NCBI RefSeq assembly: GCF_029227915.1
Contig: NC_079881.1
Span: 1,488,001 to 1,552,000, forward strand
Direction: 5' to 3'
Length of the DNA: 64,000 bases
From: Hydractinia symbiolongicarpus
Lineage: Eukaryota; Cnidaria; Hydrozoa; Anthoathecata; Hydractiniidae
The notes beneath the pieces are model-generated. The model had not been told where the DNA came from and did not search any database. It worked only from the letters and a program-made list of their open reading frames with translations. The translations under genes were made by a program, and so were the position numbers. Below are positions 1 to 11,058 of the stretch, piece by piece; within the stretch, counting starts at the first letter, position 1; each line of letters begins with the position of its first letter.

Positions 1-1621
1 CTCCCTGGGTACTTTCTTTGTATACTTTTGACTATACGGCCAAGTCCGGGGTTTACGGGAAATGGCGGGTCTTCGTTTGCCGGCGATTAAACTTCTTTTA
101 TTCAGCGTCTCATCAAAAATGAAAACATTTTTGAAAACTACAAGTCTCATGCGTTTTAGTGGTGAAAAGATAATTTAAAAAATCGTTCGGGAAATGAGTT
201 TACTCCCTGGGTACTTCATTTGTATACTTTTGACTATACAAGCCAAGCCCGGGATTTAAGGAAATCGTGGTAATTCGTTTGCCGGCGATTAAACCTCTTT
301 CATTAAGCGTCTCATCAAAAATGAAAACATTTCTGAAAACTACAAGTCTCATGCGTTTTAGTGATGAAAAAATAATTTAAAAAATCGTTCGGGAAATGAG
401 TTGACTCCCTGGGTACCTTCTTTGTATACTTTTGACTATACGGGCCGAGTCCGGGATTTACGGGAAATCGCGGGTTTTCTTTTGCTGGCGATTAAACTTC
501 TTTTATTCAGCGTCTCATCAAAAATGAAAACATTTTTAAAAACTACAAGTCTCATGTGTTTTAGTGGTGAAAAAATAATTTAAAAAATCGTTCGGGAAAT
601 GAGTTTACTCCCTGGGAACTTTCTTTTTATACTTTTGACTATACGGGCCGAGTCTGGGGTTTACGGGAAATGGCGGGTTTTCATTTTCCGGCGATTAAAC
701 TTCTTTTATTCAGCGTCTCATCAAAAATGAAAACATTTTTGAAAACTACAAGTCTCATGCGTTTTAGTGGTGAAAAGATAATTTAAAAAATCGTACGGGA
801 AATGAGTTTACTCCCTGGGTACTTCATTTGTATCCTTTTGACTATACAATCCAAGCCCGGGATTTACGGGAAATCGCGAATTTTCGTTTGCCGGCGATTA
901 AACCACTTTCATTAAGCTTCTCATCAAAATTGAAAACATTTCTGAAAACTACAAGTCTCATGCGTTTTAGTGGTTAAATAATAATTTAAAAATCGTTCGG
1001 GAAATGAGTTTACTCCCAGGGTACTTTCTTTGTATACTTTTGACTATACGGGCCGAGTCCGGGATTTACGGGAAATCGCGGGTTTTCGTTTGCCGGCGAT
1101 TAAACTCCTTTTATTCAGCGTCTCATCAAAAATGAAAACATTTTTAAAAAGTACAAGTCTCATGTGCTTTAGTGGTGAAAAAATAATTTAAAAAATCGTT
1201 CGGGAAATGAGTTTACTCCCTGGGTACTTTCTTTGTATACTTTTGACTATACGGGCCGAGTCGGGGATTTACGGGAAGTCGCGGGTTTTCGTTTCCCGGC
1301 GATTAAACTTCTTTTATTCAGCGTCTCATCAAAAATGAAAACATTTTTCTAAACTACAAGTCTCATGCGTTTTAGTGATGAAAAAATAATTTAAAAAATC
1401 GTTCGGGAAATGAGTTTACTCCCTGGGTACTTTCTTTGTATACTTTTGACTATACGGGCCGAGTCCGGGGTTTACGGGAAATGGCGGGTTTTCGTTTGCC
1501 GACGATTAAACTTCTTTTATTCAGCGTCTCATCAAAAATGAAAACATTTTTGAAAACTACAAGTCTCATGCGTTTTAGTGGTGAAAGAATATTTTAAAAA
1601 ATCGTTCGGGAAATGAGTTTA
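1..1621. repeat. Higher-order repeat unit 1, eight monomers A-H
   Basis: Eight distinguishable monomers in order. A: CGGCCAAG and GGTCTTCG. B: ACAAGCCAAGCCC with TCGTGGTA. C: ACCTTC with TTTTGCTGG. D: GGGAACTTTC with GAGTCTGGGG. E: TTGTATCCTTTTG with AAGCTTCTC. F: CTCCCAGGG with AAACTCC. G: GAGTCGGGGATT, GGAAGTCGC and TTTTCTAAAC. H: GCCGACGATT with GAAAGAATATT. The unit is 1,621 bp (8 x 203 minus 3), and the next type A begins at 1,622. The window starts exactly at the beginning of an A monomer in this phase, so the true unit boundary is arbitrary. Confidence 0.9.
113..134. repeat. Monomer dyad symmetry (representative copy)
   Basis: TCAAAAATG and CATTTTTGA form a perfect 9-bp inverted repeat around an AAAA spacer. 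The site recurs in nearly every monomer, about every 203 bp. Types ending TTTTGAAAAC keep all 9 pairs, types with TTTTAAAAAC or TTTTCTAAAC keep 7, and types with TTTCTGAAAAC have one internal mismatch. Variation is therefore concentrated in the 3' arm, while the 5' arm is nearly invariant. It could be a protein-binding dyad or cruciform-prone site. No known binding-site consensus is matched with confidence. Confidence 0.7.
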
Positions 1622-3851
1622 CTCCCTGGGTACTTTCTTTGTATACTTTTGACTATACGGCCAAGTCCGGGGTTTACGGGAAATGGCGGGTCTTCGTTTG
1701 CCGGCGATTAAACTTCTTTTATTCAGCGTCTCATCAAAAATGAAAACATTTTTAAAAACTACAAGTCTCATGCGTTTTAGTGGTGAAAAGATAATTTAAA
1801 AAATCGTACGGGAAATGAGTTTACTCCCTGGGTACTTCATTTGTATCCTTTTGACTATACAATCCAAGCCCGGGATTTACGGGAAATCGCGAATTTTCGT
1901 TTGCCGGCGATTAAACCACTTTCATTAAGCTTCTCATCAAAAATGAAAACATTTCTGAAAACTACAAGTCTCATGCGTTTTAGTGGTTAAATAATAATTT
2001 AAAAATCGTTCGGGAAATGAGTTTACTCCCAGGGTACTTTCTTTGTATACTTTTGACTATACGGGCCGAGTCCGGGATTTACGGGAAATCGCGGGTTTTC
2101 GTTTGCCGGCGATTAAACTCCTTTTATTCAGCGTCTCATCAAAAATGAAAACATTTTTAAAAACTACAAGTCTCATGTGCTTTAGTGGTGAAAAAATAAT
2201 TTAAAAAATCGTTCGGGAAATGAGTTTACTCCCTGGGTACTTTCTTTGTATACTTTTGACTATACGGGCCGAGTCGGGGATTTACGGGAAGTCGCGGGTT
2301 TTCGTTTCCCGGCGATTAAACTTCTTTTATTCAGCGTCTCATCAAAAATGAAAACATTTTTCTAAACTACAAGTCTCATGCGTTTTAGTGATGAAAAAAT
2401 AATTTAAAAAATCGTTCGGGAAATAAGTTTACTCACAGGGTACTTTCTTTGTATACTTTTGACTATACGTTCCGAGTCCGGGATTTACGGGAAATTGCGG
2501 GTTTTCGTTTGCCGGCGATTAAACTTCTTTTATTCAGCGTCTCATCAAAAATGAAAACATTTTTAAAAACAACAAGTCTCATGTGTTTTAGTGGTGAAAA
2601 AATAATTTAAAAAATCGTTCGGGAAATGAGTTTACTCCCTGGGAACTTTCTTTTTATACTTTTGACTATACGGGCCGAGTCTGGGGTTTACGGGAAATGG
2701 CGGGTTTTCATTTTCCGGCGATTAAACTTCTTTTATTCAGCGTCTCATCAAAAATGAAAACATTTTTGAAAACTACAAGTCTCATGCGTTTTAGTGGTGA
2801 AAAGATAATTTAAAAAATCGTACGGGAAATGAGTTTACTCCCTGGGTACTTCATTTGTATCCTTTTGACTATACAATCCAAGCCCGGGATTTACGGGAAA
2901 TCGCGAATTTTCGTTTGCCGGCGATTAAACCACTTTCATTAAGCTTCTCATCAAAAATGAAAACATTTCTAAAAACTACAAGTCTCATGCGTTTTAGTGG
3001 TTAAATAATAATTTAAAAATCGTTCGGGAAATGAGTTTACTCCCAGGGTACTTTCTTTGTATACTTTTGACTATACGGGCCGAGTCCGGGATTTACGGGA
3101 AATCGCGGGTTTTCGTTTGCCGGCGATTAAACTCCTTTTATTCAGCGTCTCATCAAAAATGAAAACATTTTTAAAAACTACAAGTCTCATGTGCTTTAGT
3201 GGTGAAAAAATAATTTAAAAAATCGTTCGGGAAATGAGTTTACTCCCTGGGTACTTTCTTTGTATACTTTTGACTATACGGGCCGAGTCGGGGATTTACG
3301 GGAAGTCGCGGGTTTTCGTTTCCCGGCGATTAAACTTCTTTTATTCAGCGTCTCATCAAAAATGAAAACATTTTTCTAAACTACAAGTCTCATGCGTTTT
3401 AGTGATGAAAAAATAATTTAAAAAATCGTTCGGGAAATGAGTTTACTCCCTGGCTACTTTCTTTGTATACTTTTGACTATACGGGCCGAGTCGGGGATTT
3501 ACGGGAAGTCGCGGGTTTTCGTTTCCCGGCGATTAAACTTCTTTTATTCAGCGTCTCATCAAAAATGAAAACATTTTTCTAAACTACAAGTCTCATGCGT
3601 TTTAGTGATGAAAAAATAATTTAAAAAATCGTTCGGGAAATGAGTTTACTCCCTGGGTACTTTCTTTGTATACTTTTGACTATACGGGCCGAGTCCGGGG
3701 TTTACGGGAAATGGCGGGTTTTCGTTTGCCGACGATTAAACTTCTTTTATTCAGCGTCTCATCAAAAATGAAAACATTTTTGAAAACTACAAGTCTCATG
3801 CGTTTTAGTGGTGAAAGAATATTTTAAAAAATCGTTCGGGAAATGAGTTTA
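1622..3851. repeat. Rearranged HOR derivatives (A-E-F-G / I-D-E-F-G-G-H)
   Basis: Eleven monomers of the same family as unit 1 but in deletion order: A, E, F, G, then a distinct type I (AAATAAGTTTACTCACAGGG with ACGTTCCGAG), D, E, F, G, a second G (variant CCTGGCTAC), H. B and C are missing throughout. The adjacent G-G pair near 3.24-3.65 kb is a one-monomer tandem gain. Confidence 0.85.
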
Positions 3852-5472
3852 CTCCCTGGGTACTTTCTTTGTATACTTTTGACTATACGGCCAAGTCCGG
3901 GGTTTACGGGAAATGGCGGGTCTTCGTTTGCCGGCGATTAAACTTCTTTTATTCAGCGTCTCATCAAAAATGAAAACATTTTTGAAAACTACAAGTCTCA
4001 TGCGTTTTAGTGGTGAAAAGATAATTTAAAAAATCGTTCGGGAAATGAGTTTACTCCCTGGGTACTTCATTTGTATACTTTTGACTATACAAGCCAAGCC
4101 CGGGATTTAAGGAAATCGTGGTAATTCGTTTGCCGGCGATTAAACCTCTTTCATTAAGCGTCTCATCAAAAATGAAAACATTTCTGAAAACTACAAGTCT
4201 CATGCGTTTTAGTGATGAAAAAATAATTTAAAAAATCGTTCGGGAAATGAGTTGACTCCCTGGGTACCTTCTTTGTATACTTTTGACTATACGGGCCGAG
4301 TCCGGGATTTACGGGAAATCGCGGGTTTTCTTTTGCTGGCGATTAAACTTCTTTTATTCAGCGTCTCATCAAAAATGAAAACATTTTTAAAAACTACAAG
4401 TCTCATGTGTTTTAGTGGTGAAAAAATAATTTAAAAAATCGTTCGGGAAATGAGTTTACTCCCTGGGAACTTTCTTTTTATACTTTTGACTATACGGGCC
4501 GAGTCTGGGGTTTACGGGAAATGGCGGGTTTTCATTTTCCGGCGATTAAACTTCTTTTATTCAGCGTCTCATCAAAAATGAAAACATTTTTGAAAACTAC
4601 AAGTCTCATGCGTTTTAGTGGTGAAAAGATAATTTAAAAAATCGTACGGGAAATGAGTTTACTCCCTGGGTACTTCATTTGTATCCTTTTGACTATACAA
4701 TCCAAGCCCGGGATTTACGGGAAATCGCGAATTTTCGTTTGCCGGCGATTAAACCACTTTCATTAAGCTTCTCATCAAAATTGAAAACATTTCTGAAAAC
4801 TACAAGTCTCATGCGTTTTAGTGGTTAAATAATAATTTAAAAATCGTTCGGGAAATGAGTTTACTCCCAGGGTACTTTCTTTGTATACTTTTGACTATAC
4901 GGGCCGAGTCCGGGATTTACGGGAAATCGCGGGTTTTCGTTTGCCGGCGATTAAACTCCTTTTATTCAGCGTCTCATCAAAAATGAAAACATTTTTAAAA
5001 AGTACAAGTCTCATGTGCTTTAGTGGTGAAAAAATAATTTAAAAAATCGTTCGGGAAATGAGTTTACTCCCTGGGTACTTTCTTTGTATACTTTTGACTA
5101 TACGGGCCGAGTCGGGGATTTACGGGAAGTCGCGGGTTTTCGTTTCCCGGCGATTAAACTTCTTTTATTCAGCGTCTCATCAAAAATGAAAACATTTTTC
5201 TAAACTACAAGTCTCATGCGTTTTAGTGATGAAAAAATAATTTAAAAAATCGTTCGGGAAATGAGTTTACTCCCTGGGTACTTTCTTTGTATACTTTTGA
5301 CTATACGGGCCGAGTCCGGGGTTTACGGGAAATGGCGGGTTTTCGTTTGCCGACGATTAAACTTCTTTTATTCAGCGTCTCATCAAAAATGAAAACATTT
5401 TTGAAAACTACAAGTCTCATGCGTTTTAGTGGTGAAAGAATATTTTAAAAAATCGTTCGGGAAATGAGTTTA
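3852..5472. repeat. Higher-order repeat unit 2, eight monomers A-H
   Basis: This is near-identical to 1-1,621 at an offset of 3,851 bp, with the same length of 1,621 bp. It shares private variants such as the GATTTAAGGAAATCG form of B and AAAAAGTACAAG in F. The match continues past the unit through the following A-E-F-G to about 6,270, so the duplicated stretch is about 2.4 kb. Confidence 0.9.
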
Positions 5473-6485
5473 CTCCCTGGGTACTTTCTTTGTATACTTT
5501 TGACTATACGGCCAAGTCCGGGGTTTACGGGAAATGGCGGGTCTTCGTTTGCCGGCGATTAAACTTCTTTTATTCAGCGTCTCATCAAAAATGAAAACAT
5601 TTTTAAAAACTACAAGTCTCATGCGTTTTAGTGGTGAAAAGATAATTTAAAAAATCGTACGGGAAATGAGTTTACTCCCTGGGTACTTCATTTGTATCCT
5701 TTTGACTATACAATCCAAGCCCGGGATTTACGGGAAATCGCGAATTTTCGTTTGCCGGCGATTAAACCACTTTCATTAAGCTTCTCATCAAAAATGAAAA
5801 CATTTCTGAAAACTACAAGTCTCATGCGTTTTAGTGGTTAAATAATAATTTAAAAATCGTTCGGGAAATGAGTTTACTCCCAGGGTACTTTCTTTGTATA
5901 CTTTTGACTATACGGGCCGAGTCCGGGATTTACGGGAAATCGCGGGTTTTCGTTTGCCGGCGATTAAACTCCTTTTATTCAGCGTCTCATCAAAAATGAA
6001 AACATTTTTAAAAACTACAAGTCTCATGTGCTTTAGTGGTGAAAAAATAATTTAAAAAATCGTTCGGGAAATGAGTTTACTCCCTGGGTACTTTCTTTGT
6101 ATACTTTTGACTATACGGGCCGAGTCGGGGATTTACGGGAAGTCGCGGGTTTTCGTTTCCCGGCGATTAAACTTCTTTTATTCAGCGTCTCATCAAAAAT
6201 GAAAACATTTTTCTAAACTACAAGTCTCATGCGTTTTAGTGATGAAAAAATAATTTAAAAAATCGTTCGGGAAATGAGTTTACTCCCTGGGTACTTTCTT
6301 TGTATACTTTTGACTATACGGGCCGAGTCCGGGGTTTACGGGAAATGGCGGGTTTTCGTTTGCCGACGATTAAACTTCTTTTATTCAGCGTCTCATCAAA
6401 AATGAAAACATTTTTGAAAACTACAAGTCTCATGCGTTTTAGTGGTGAAAGAATATTTTAAAAAATCGTTCGGGAAATGAGTTTA
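5473..6485. repeat. Five-monomer deletion HOR (A-E-F-G-H)
   Basis: 1,013 bp, five monomers. Type A here reads TTTTTAAAAACTAC and ends ATCGTACGGG, which is the tail of type D. This A is therefore a recombinant that bridges A directly to E, deleting B, C and D. The same bridging A occurs at 1,622. Confidence 0.85.
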
Positions 6486-9400
6486 CTCCCTGGGTACTTT
6501 CTTTGTATACTTTTGACTATACGGCCAAGTCCGGGGTTTACGGGAAATGGCGGGTCTTCGTTTGCCGGCGATTAAACTTCTTTTATTCAGCGTCTCATCA
6601 AAAATGAAAACATTTTTGAAAACTACAAGTCTCATGCGTTTTAGTGGTGAAAAGATAATTTAAAAAATCGTTCGGGAAATGAGTTTACTCCCTGGGTACT
6701 TCATTTGTATACTTTTGACTATACAAGCCAAGCCCGGGATTTAGGGAAGTCGTGGTATTTCGTTTGCCGGCGATTAAACCTCTTTCATTAAGCGTCTCAT
6801 CAAAAATGAAAACATTTCTGAAAACTACAAGTCTCATGCGTTTTAGTGATGAAAAAATAATTTCAAAAATCGTTCGGGAAATGAGTTTACTCCCTGGGTA
6901 CCTTCTTTGTATACTTTTGACGATACGGGCCGAGTCCGGGATTTACGGGAAATCGCGGGTTTTCTTTTGCCGGCGATTAAAATTCTTTTATTCAGCGTCT
7001 CATCAAAATTGAAAACATTTTTAAAAACTACAAGTCTCATGGGCTTTAGTGGTGAAATAATAATGTAAAAAATCGTTCGGGAAATGAGTTTACTCCCTGG
7101 GTACTATCTTTGCATACTTTTGACTATACGGACCGAGTCCGGGATTTACGGGAAATCGCGAGCTTCGTTTGCTGGCGATTAAACCACTTTCACTAAGCGT
7201 CTCATCAAAAATGAAAACATTTCTGAAAACTACAAGTCTCATGCGTTTTAGTGGTTAAATAATAATTTAAAAAATCGTTCGGGAAATGAGTTTACTCCCA
7301 GGGTACTTTCTTTGTATACTTTTGACTATACGGGCCGAGTCCTGGATTTACGGAAAATCGCGGGTTTTCGTTTGCCGGCGATTAAACTTCTTTTATTCAT
7401 TTATTTGTCTCATCAAAAATGAAAACATTTTTAAAAACTACAAGTCTTATGTGTTTTAGTGGTGAAAAAATAATTTAAAAAATCGTTCGGGAAATGAGTT
7501 TACTCCCTGGGAACTTTCTTTTTATACTTTTGACTATACGGGCCGAGTCCGGGGTTTACGGGAAATGGCGGGTTTTCGTTTTCCGGCGATTAAAATTCTT
7601 TTATTCAGCGTCTCATCAAAAATCATCATTTGTATACTTTTGACTATACAATCCAAGCCCGGGATTGACGGGAAATCGCGAATTTTCGTTTGCCGGCGAT
7701 TAAACCACTTTCATTAAGCGTCTCATCAAAAATGAAAACATTTCTGAAAACTACAAGTCTCATGCGTTTTAGTGGTGAAAATATAATTTAAAAAATCGTT
7801 CGGGAAATGAGTTTACTCCCTGGGTACTTCATTTGTATACTTTTGACTATACAAGCCAAGCCGGGATTTAGGGAAATCGTGGTATTTCGTTTGCCGGCGA
7901 TTAAACCTCTTTCATTAAGCGTCTCATCAAAAATGAAAACATTTCTGAAAACTACAAGTCTCATGCGTTTTAGTGATGAAAAAATAATTTAAAAAATCGT
8001 TCGGGAAATGAGTTTACTCCCTGGGTACCTTCTTTGTATACTTTGGACTATACGGGCCGAGTCCGGGATTTACGGGAAATGGCGGGTTTTCTTTTGCTGG
8101 CGATTAAACTTCTTTTATTCAGCGTCTCATCAAAAATGAAAACATTTTTAAAAACTACAAGTCTCATGGGCTTTAGTGGTGAAATAATAATGTAAAAAAT
8201 CGTTCGGGAAATGAGTTTACTCCCTGGGTACTTTCTTTGCATACTTTGGACTATACGGACCGAGTCCGGGATTTACGGGAAATCGCGGGTTTTCGTTTGC
8301 CGGCGATTAAACCACTTTCACTAAGCGTCTCATCAAAAATGAAAACGTTTCTGAAAACTACAAGTCTCATGCGTTTTAGTGATGAAAAAATAATTTAAAA
8401 AATCGTTCGGGAAATGAGTTTACTCCTTGGGTACCTTCTTTGTATACTTTTGACTATACGGGCCGAGTCCGGGATTTACGGGAAATCGCGGGTTTTCTTT
8501 TGCTGGCGATTAAACTTCTTTTATTCAGCGTCTCATCAAAAATGAAAACATTTTTAAAAACTACAAGTCTCATGGGCTTTAGTGGTGAAATAATAATGTA
8601 AAAAATCGTTCGGGAAATGAGTTTACTCCCTGGGTACTTTATTTGCATACTTTTGACTATACGGACCGAGTCCGGGATTTACGGGAAATGGCGGGTTTTC
8701 GTTTGCCGGCGATTAAACTTCTTTTATTCAGCGTCTCATCAAAAATGAAAACATTTTTAAAAACTACAAGTCTCATGTGCTTTAGTGGTGAAAAAACAAT
8801 TTAAAAAATCGTTCGGGAAATGAGTTTACTCCCTGGGTACTTTCTTTGTATACTTTTGACTATACGGGCCGAGTCCGGGGTTTACGGGAAATGGCGGGTT
8901 TTCGTTTGCCGGCGATTAAACTTCTTTTATTCAGCGTCTCATCAAAAATGAAAACATTTTTAAAAACTACAAGTCTCATGTGTTTTAGTGGTGAAAAAAT
9001 AATTTAAAAAATCGTTCGGGAAATGAGTTTACTCCCTGGGAACTTTCTTTTTTTACTTTTGACTATACGGGCCGAGTCCGGGGTTTACGGGAAATGGCGG
9101 GTTTTCGTTTTCCGGCGATTAAACTTCTTTTATTCAGCGTCTCATCAAAAATGAAAACATTTTTGAAAACTACAAGTCTCATGCGTTTTAGTGGTGAAAA
9201 GATAATTTAAAAAATCGTTCGGAAAATAAGTTTACTCCCTGGGTACTTCAATTGTATACTTTTAACTATACAATCCAAGCCCGGGATTTACGGGAAATCG
9301 CGAATTTTCGTTTGTCGGCGATTAAACCACTTTCTTTAAGCGTCTCATCAAAAATGAAAACATTTCTGAAATCTACAAGTCTCATGCGTTTTAGTGGTTA

Positions 9401-10043
9401 AATAATAATTTAAAAAATCGTTCGGGAAAGGAGTTTACTCCCAGGGTACTTTCTTTGTATACTTTTGACCATACGGGCCGAGTCCGGGATTTACGGGAAA
9501 TCGCGGGTTTTCGTTTGCCGGCGATTAAACTCCTTTTATTCAGCGTCTCATCAAAAATGAAAACATTTTTAAAAACTACAAGTCTCATGTGCTTTAGTGG
9601 TGAAAAAATAATTTAAAAAATCGTTCGGGAAATGAGTTTACTCCCTGGGTACTTCATTTGTATACTTTTGACTATACAATCCAAGCCCGGGATTGACGGG
9701 AAATCGCGAATTTTCGTTTGCCGGCGATTAAACCACTTTCATTAAGCGTCTCATCAAAAATGAAAACATTTCTGAAAACTACAAGTCTCATGCGTTTTAG
9801 TGGTGAAAATATAATTTAAAAAATCGTTCGGGAAATGAGTTTACTCCCTGGGTACTTCATTTGTATACTTTTGACTATACAAGCCAAGCCCGGGATTTAG
9901 GGAAATCGTGGTATTTCGTTTGCCGGCGATTAAACCTCTTTCATTAAGCGTCTCATCAAAAATGAAAACATTTCTGAAAACTACAAGTCTCATGCGTTTT
10001 AGTGATGAAAAAATAATTTAAAAAATCGTTCGGGAAATGAGTT
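6486..10043. repeat. Marker block X, copy 1 (A-B-J-K-L-M and followers)
   Basis: After A and B come J (ACGATACGGG, TCAAAATTG, CATGGGC, AATAATGTA), K (TACTATCTTTGCATAC, CGCGAGCTTCG), L (TTCATTTATTTGTCTC, 5 bp longer than usual) and M (truncated). They are followed by C-, K-, F- and E-like monomers and a closing B. The two indels make this block easy to trace. It recurs from 12,680 and from 24,154. Confidence 0.85.
7503..7815. repeat. Fused monomer pair with 93-bp deletion (type M)
   Basis: Two monomers occupy 313 bp instead of 406. The join reads CATCAAAAATCATCATTTG near 7,614-7,632: sequence before the deletion stops at the dyad, and sequence after it resumes at TCATTTGTATAC of the next monomer. 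A short TCATCA-like match at the breakpoint suggests slippage or microhomology joining. The same 313-bp pair occurs at 13,697-14,009 and 25,171-25,483. Confidence 0.88.
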
Positions 10044-10248
10044 TACTCCCTGGGTACCTTCTTTGTATACTTTTGACTATACGGGCCGAGTCCGGGATTT
10101 ACGGGAAATCGCGGGTTTTCTTTTGCTGGCGATTAAACTTCTTTTATTCAGCGTCTCATCAAAAATGAAAACATTTTTAAAAACTACAAGTCTCATGGGC
10201 TTTAGTGGTGAAAAAATAATTTAAAAAATCGTTCGGGAAATGAGTTTA

Positions 10249-10451
10249 CTCCCTGGGTACTTTCTTTGTATACTTTTGACTATACAAGCCAAGCCCGGGA
10301 TTTAGGGAAATCGTGGTATTTCGTTTGCCGGCGATTAAACCTCTTTCATTAAGCGTCTCATCAAAAATGAAAACATTTTTCTAAACTACAAGTCTCATGC
10401 GTTTTAGTGATGAAAAAATAATTTAAAAAATCGTTCGGGAAATGAGTTTAC
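10249..10451. repeat. Chimeric monomer, G-B-G pattern
   Basis: The monomer starts with the TTTCTTTGTATAC form, switches to type B marks (ACAAGCCAAGCCC, TCGTGGTATTTCG, CCTCTTTCATTAAGC), then ends with type G marks (TTTTTCTAAAC, GTGATGAAA). A single monomer with an internal patch of another type is what gene conversion or a double exchange would leave. Confidence 0.75.
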
Positions 10452-11058
10452 TCCCTGGGTACCTTCTTTGTATACTTTTGACTATACGGGCCGAGTCCGG
10501 GATTTACGGGAAATCGCGGGTTTTCTTTTGCTGGCGATTAAACTTCTTTTATTCAGCGTCTCATCAAAAATGAAAACATTTTTAAAAACTACAAGTCTCA
10601 TGGGCTTTAGTGGTGAAAAAATAATTTAAAAAATCGTTCGGGAAATGAGTTTACTCCCTGGGTACTTTCTTTGTATACTTTTGACTATACGGGCCGAGTC
10701 GGGGATTTACGGGAAGTCGCGGGTTTTCGTTTCCCGGCGATTAAACTTCTTTTATTCAGCGTCTCATCAAAAATGAAAACATTTTTCTAAACTACAAGTC
10801 TCATGCGTTTTAGTGATGAAAAAATAATTTAAAAAATCGTTCGGGAAATGAGTTTACTCCCTGGGTACTTTCTTTGTATACTTTTGACTATACGGGCCGA
10901 GTCCGAGTTTACGGGAAATGGCGGGTTTTCGTTTGCCGACGATTAAACTTCTTTTATTCAGCGTCTCATCAAAAATGAAAACATTTTTGAAAACTACAAG
11001 TCTCATGCGTTTTAGTGGTGAAAGAATATTTTAAAAAATCGTTCGGGAAATGAGTTTA

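Noticed and set aside
384-400. CENP-B box in the monomer
   Set aside because: CGTTCGGG and TTTTCG words look suggestive, but the full NTTCGNNNNANNCGGGN consensus is not matched on either strand in the monomers I checked.
401-583. About 60-codon plus-strand frames recurring in the satellite (also at 4,252, 11,459, 30,943, 58,975 and others)
   Set aside because: They are one monomer read through. The 203-bp period shifts frame at each copy, the frames differ between types by stops, and no recognisable protein motif is present. Recurrence reflects the repeat and not a gene family.
8048-8242. Minus-strand 64-65-codon frames with a Lys/Arg-rich C-terminus repeated through the left array
   Set aside because: They are satellite-derived, tied to monomer type, and would be expected to recur wherever the monomer does. 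There is no evidence of start context, splice sites or selection.
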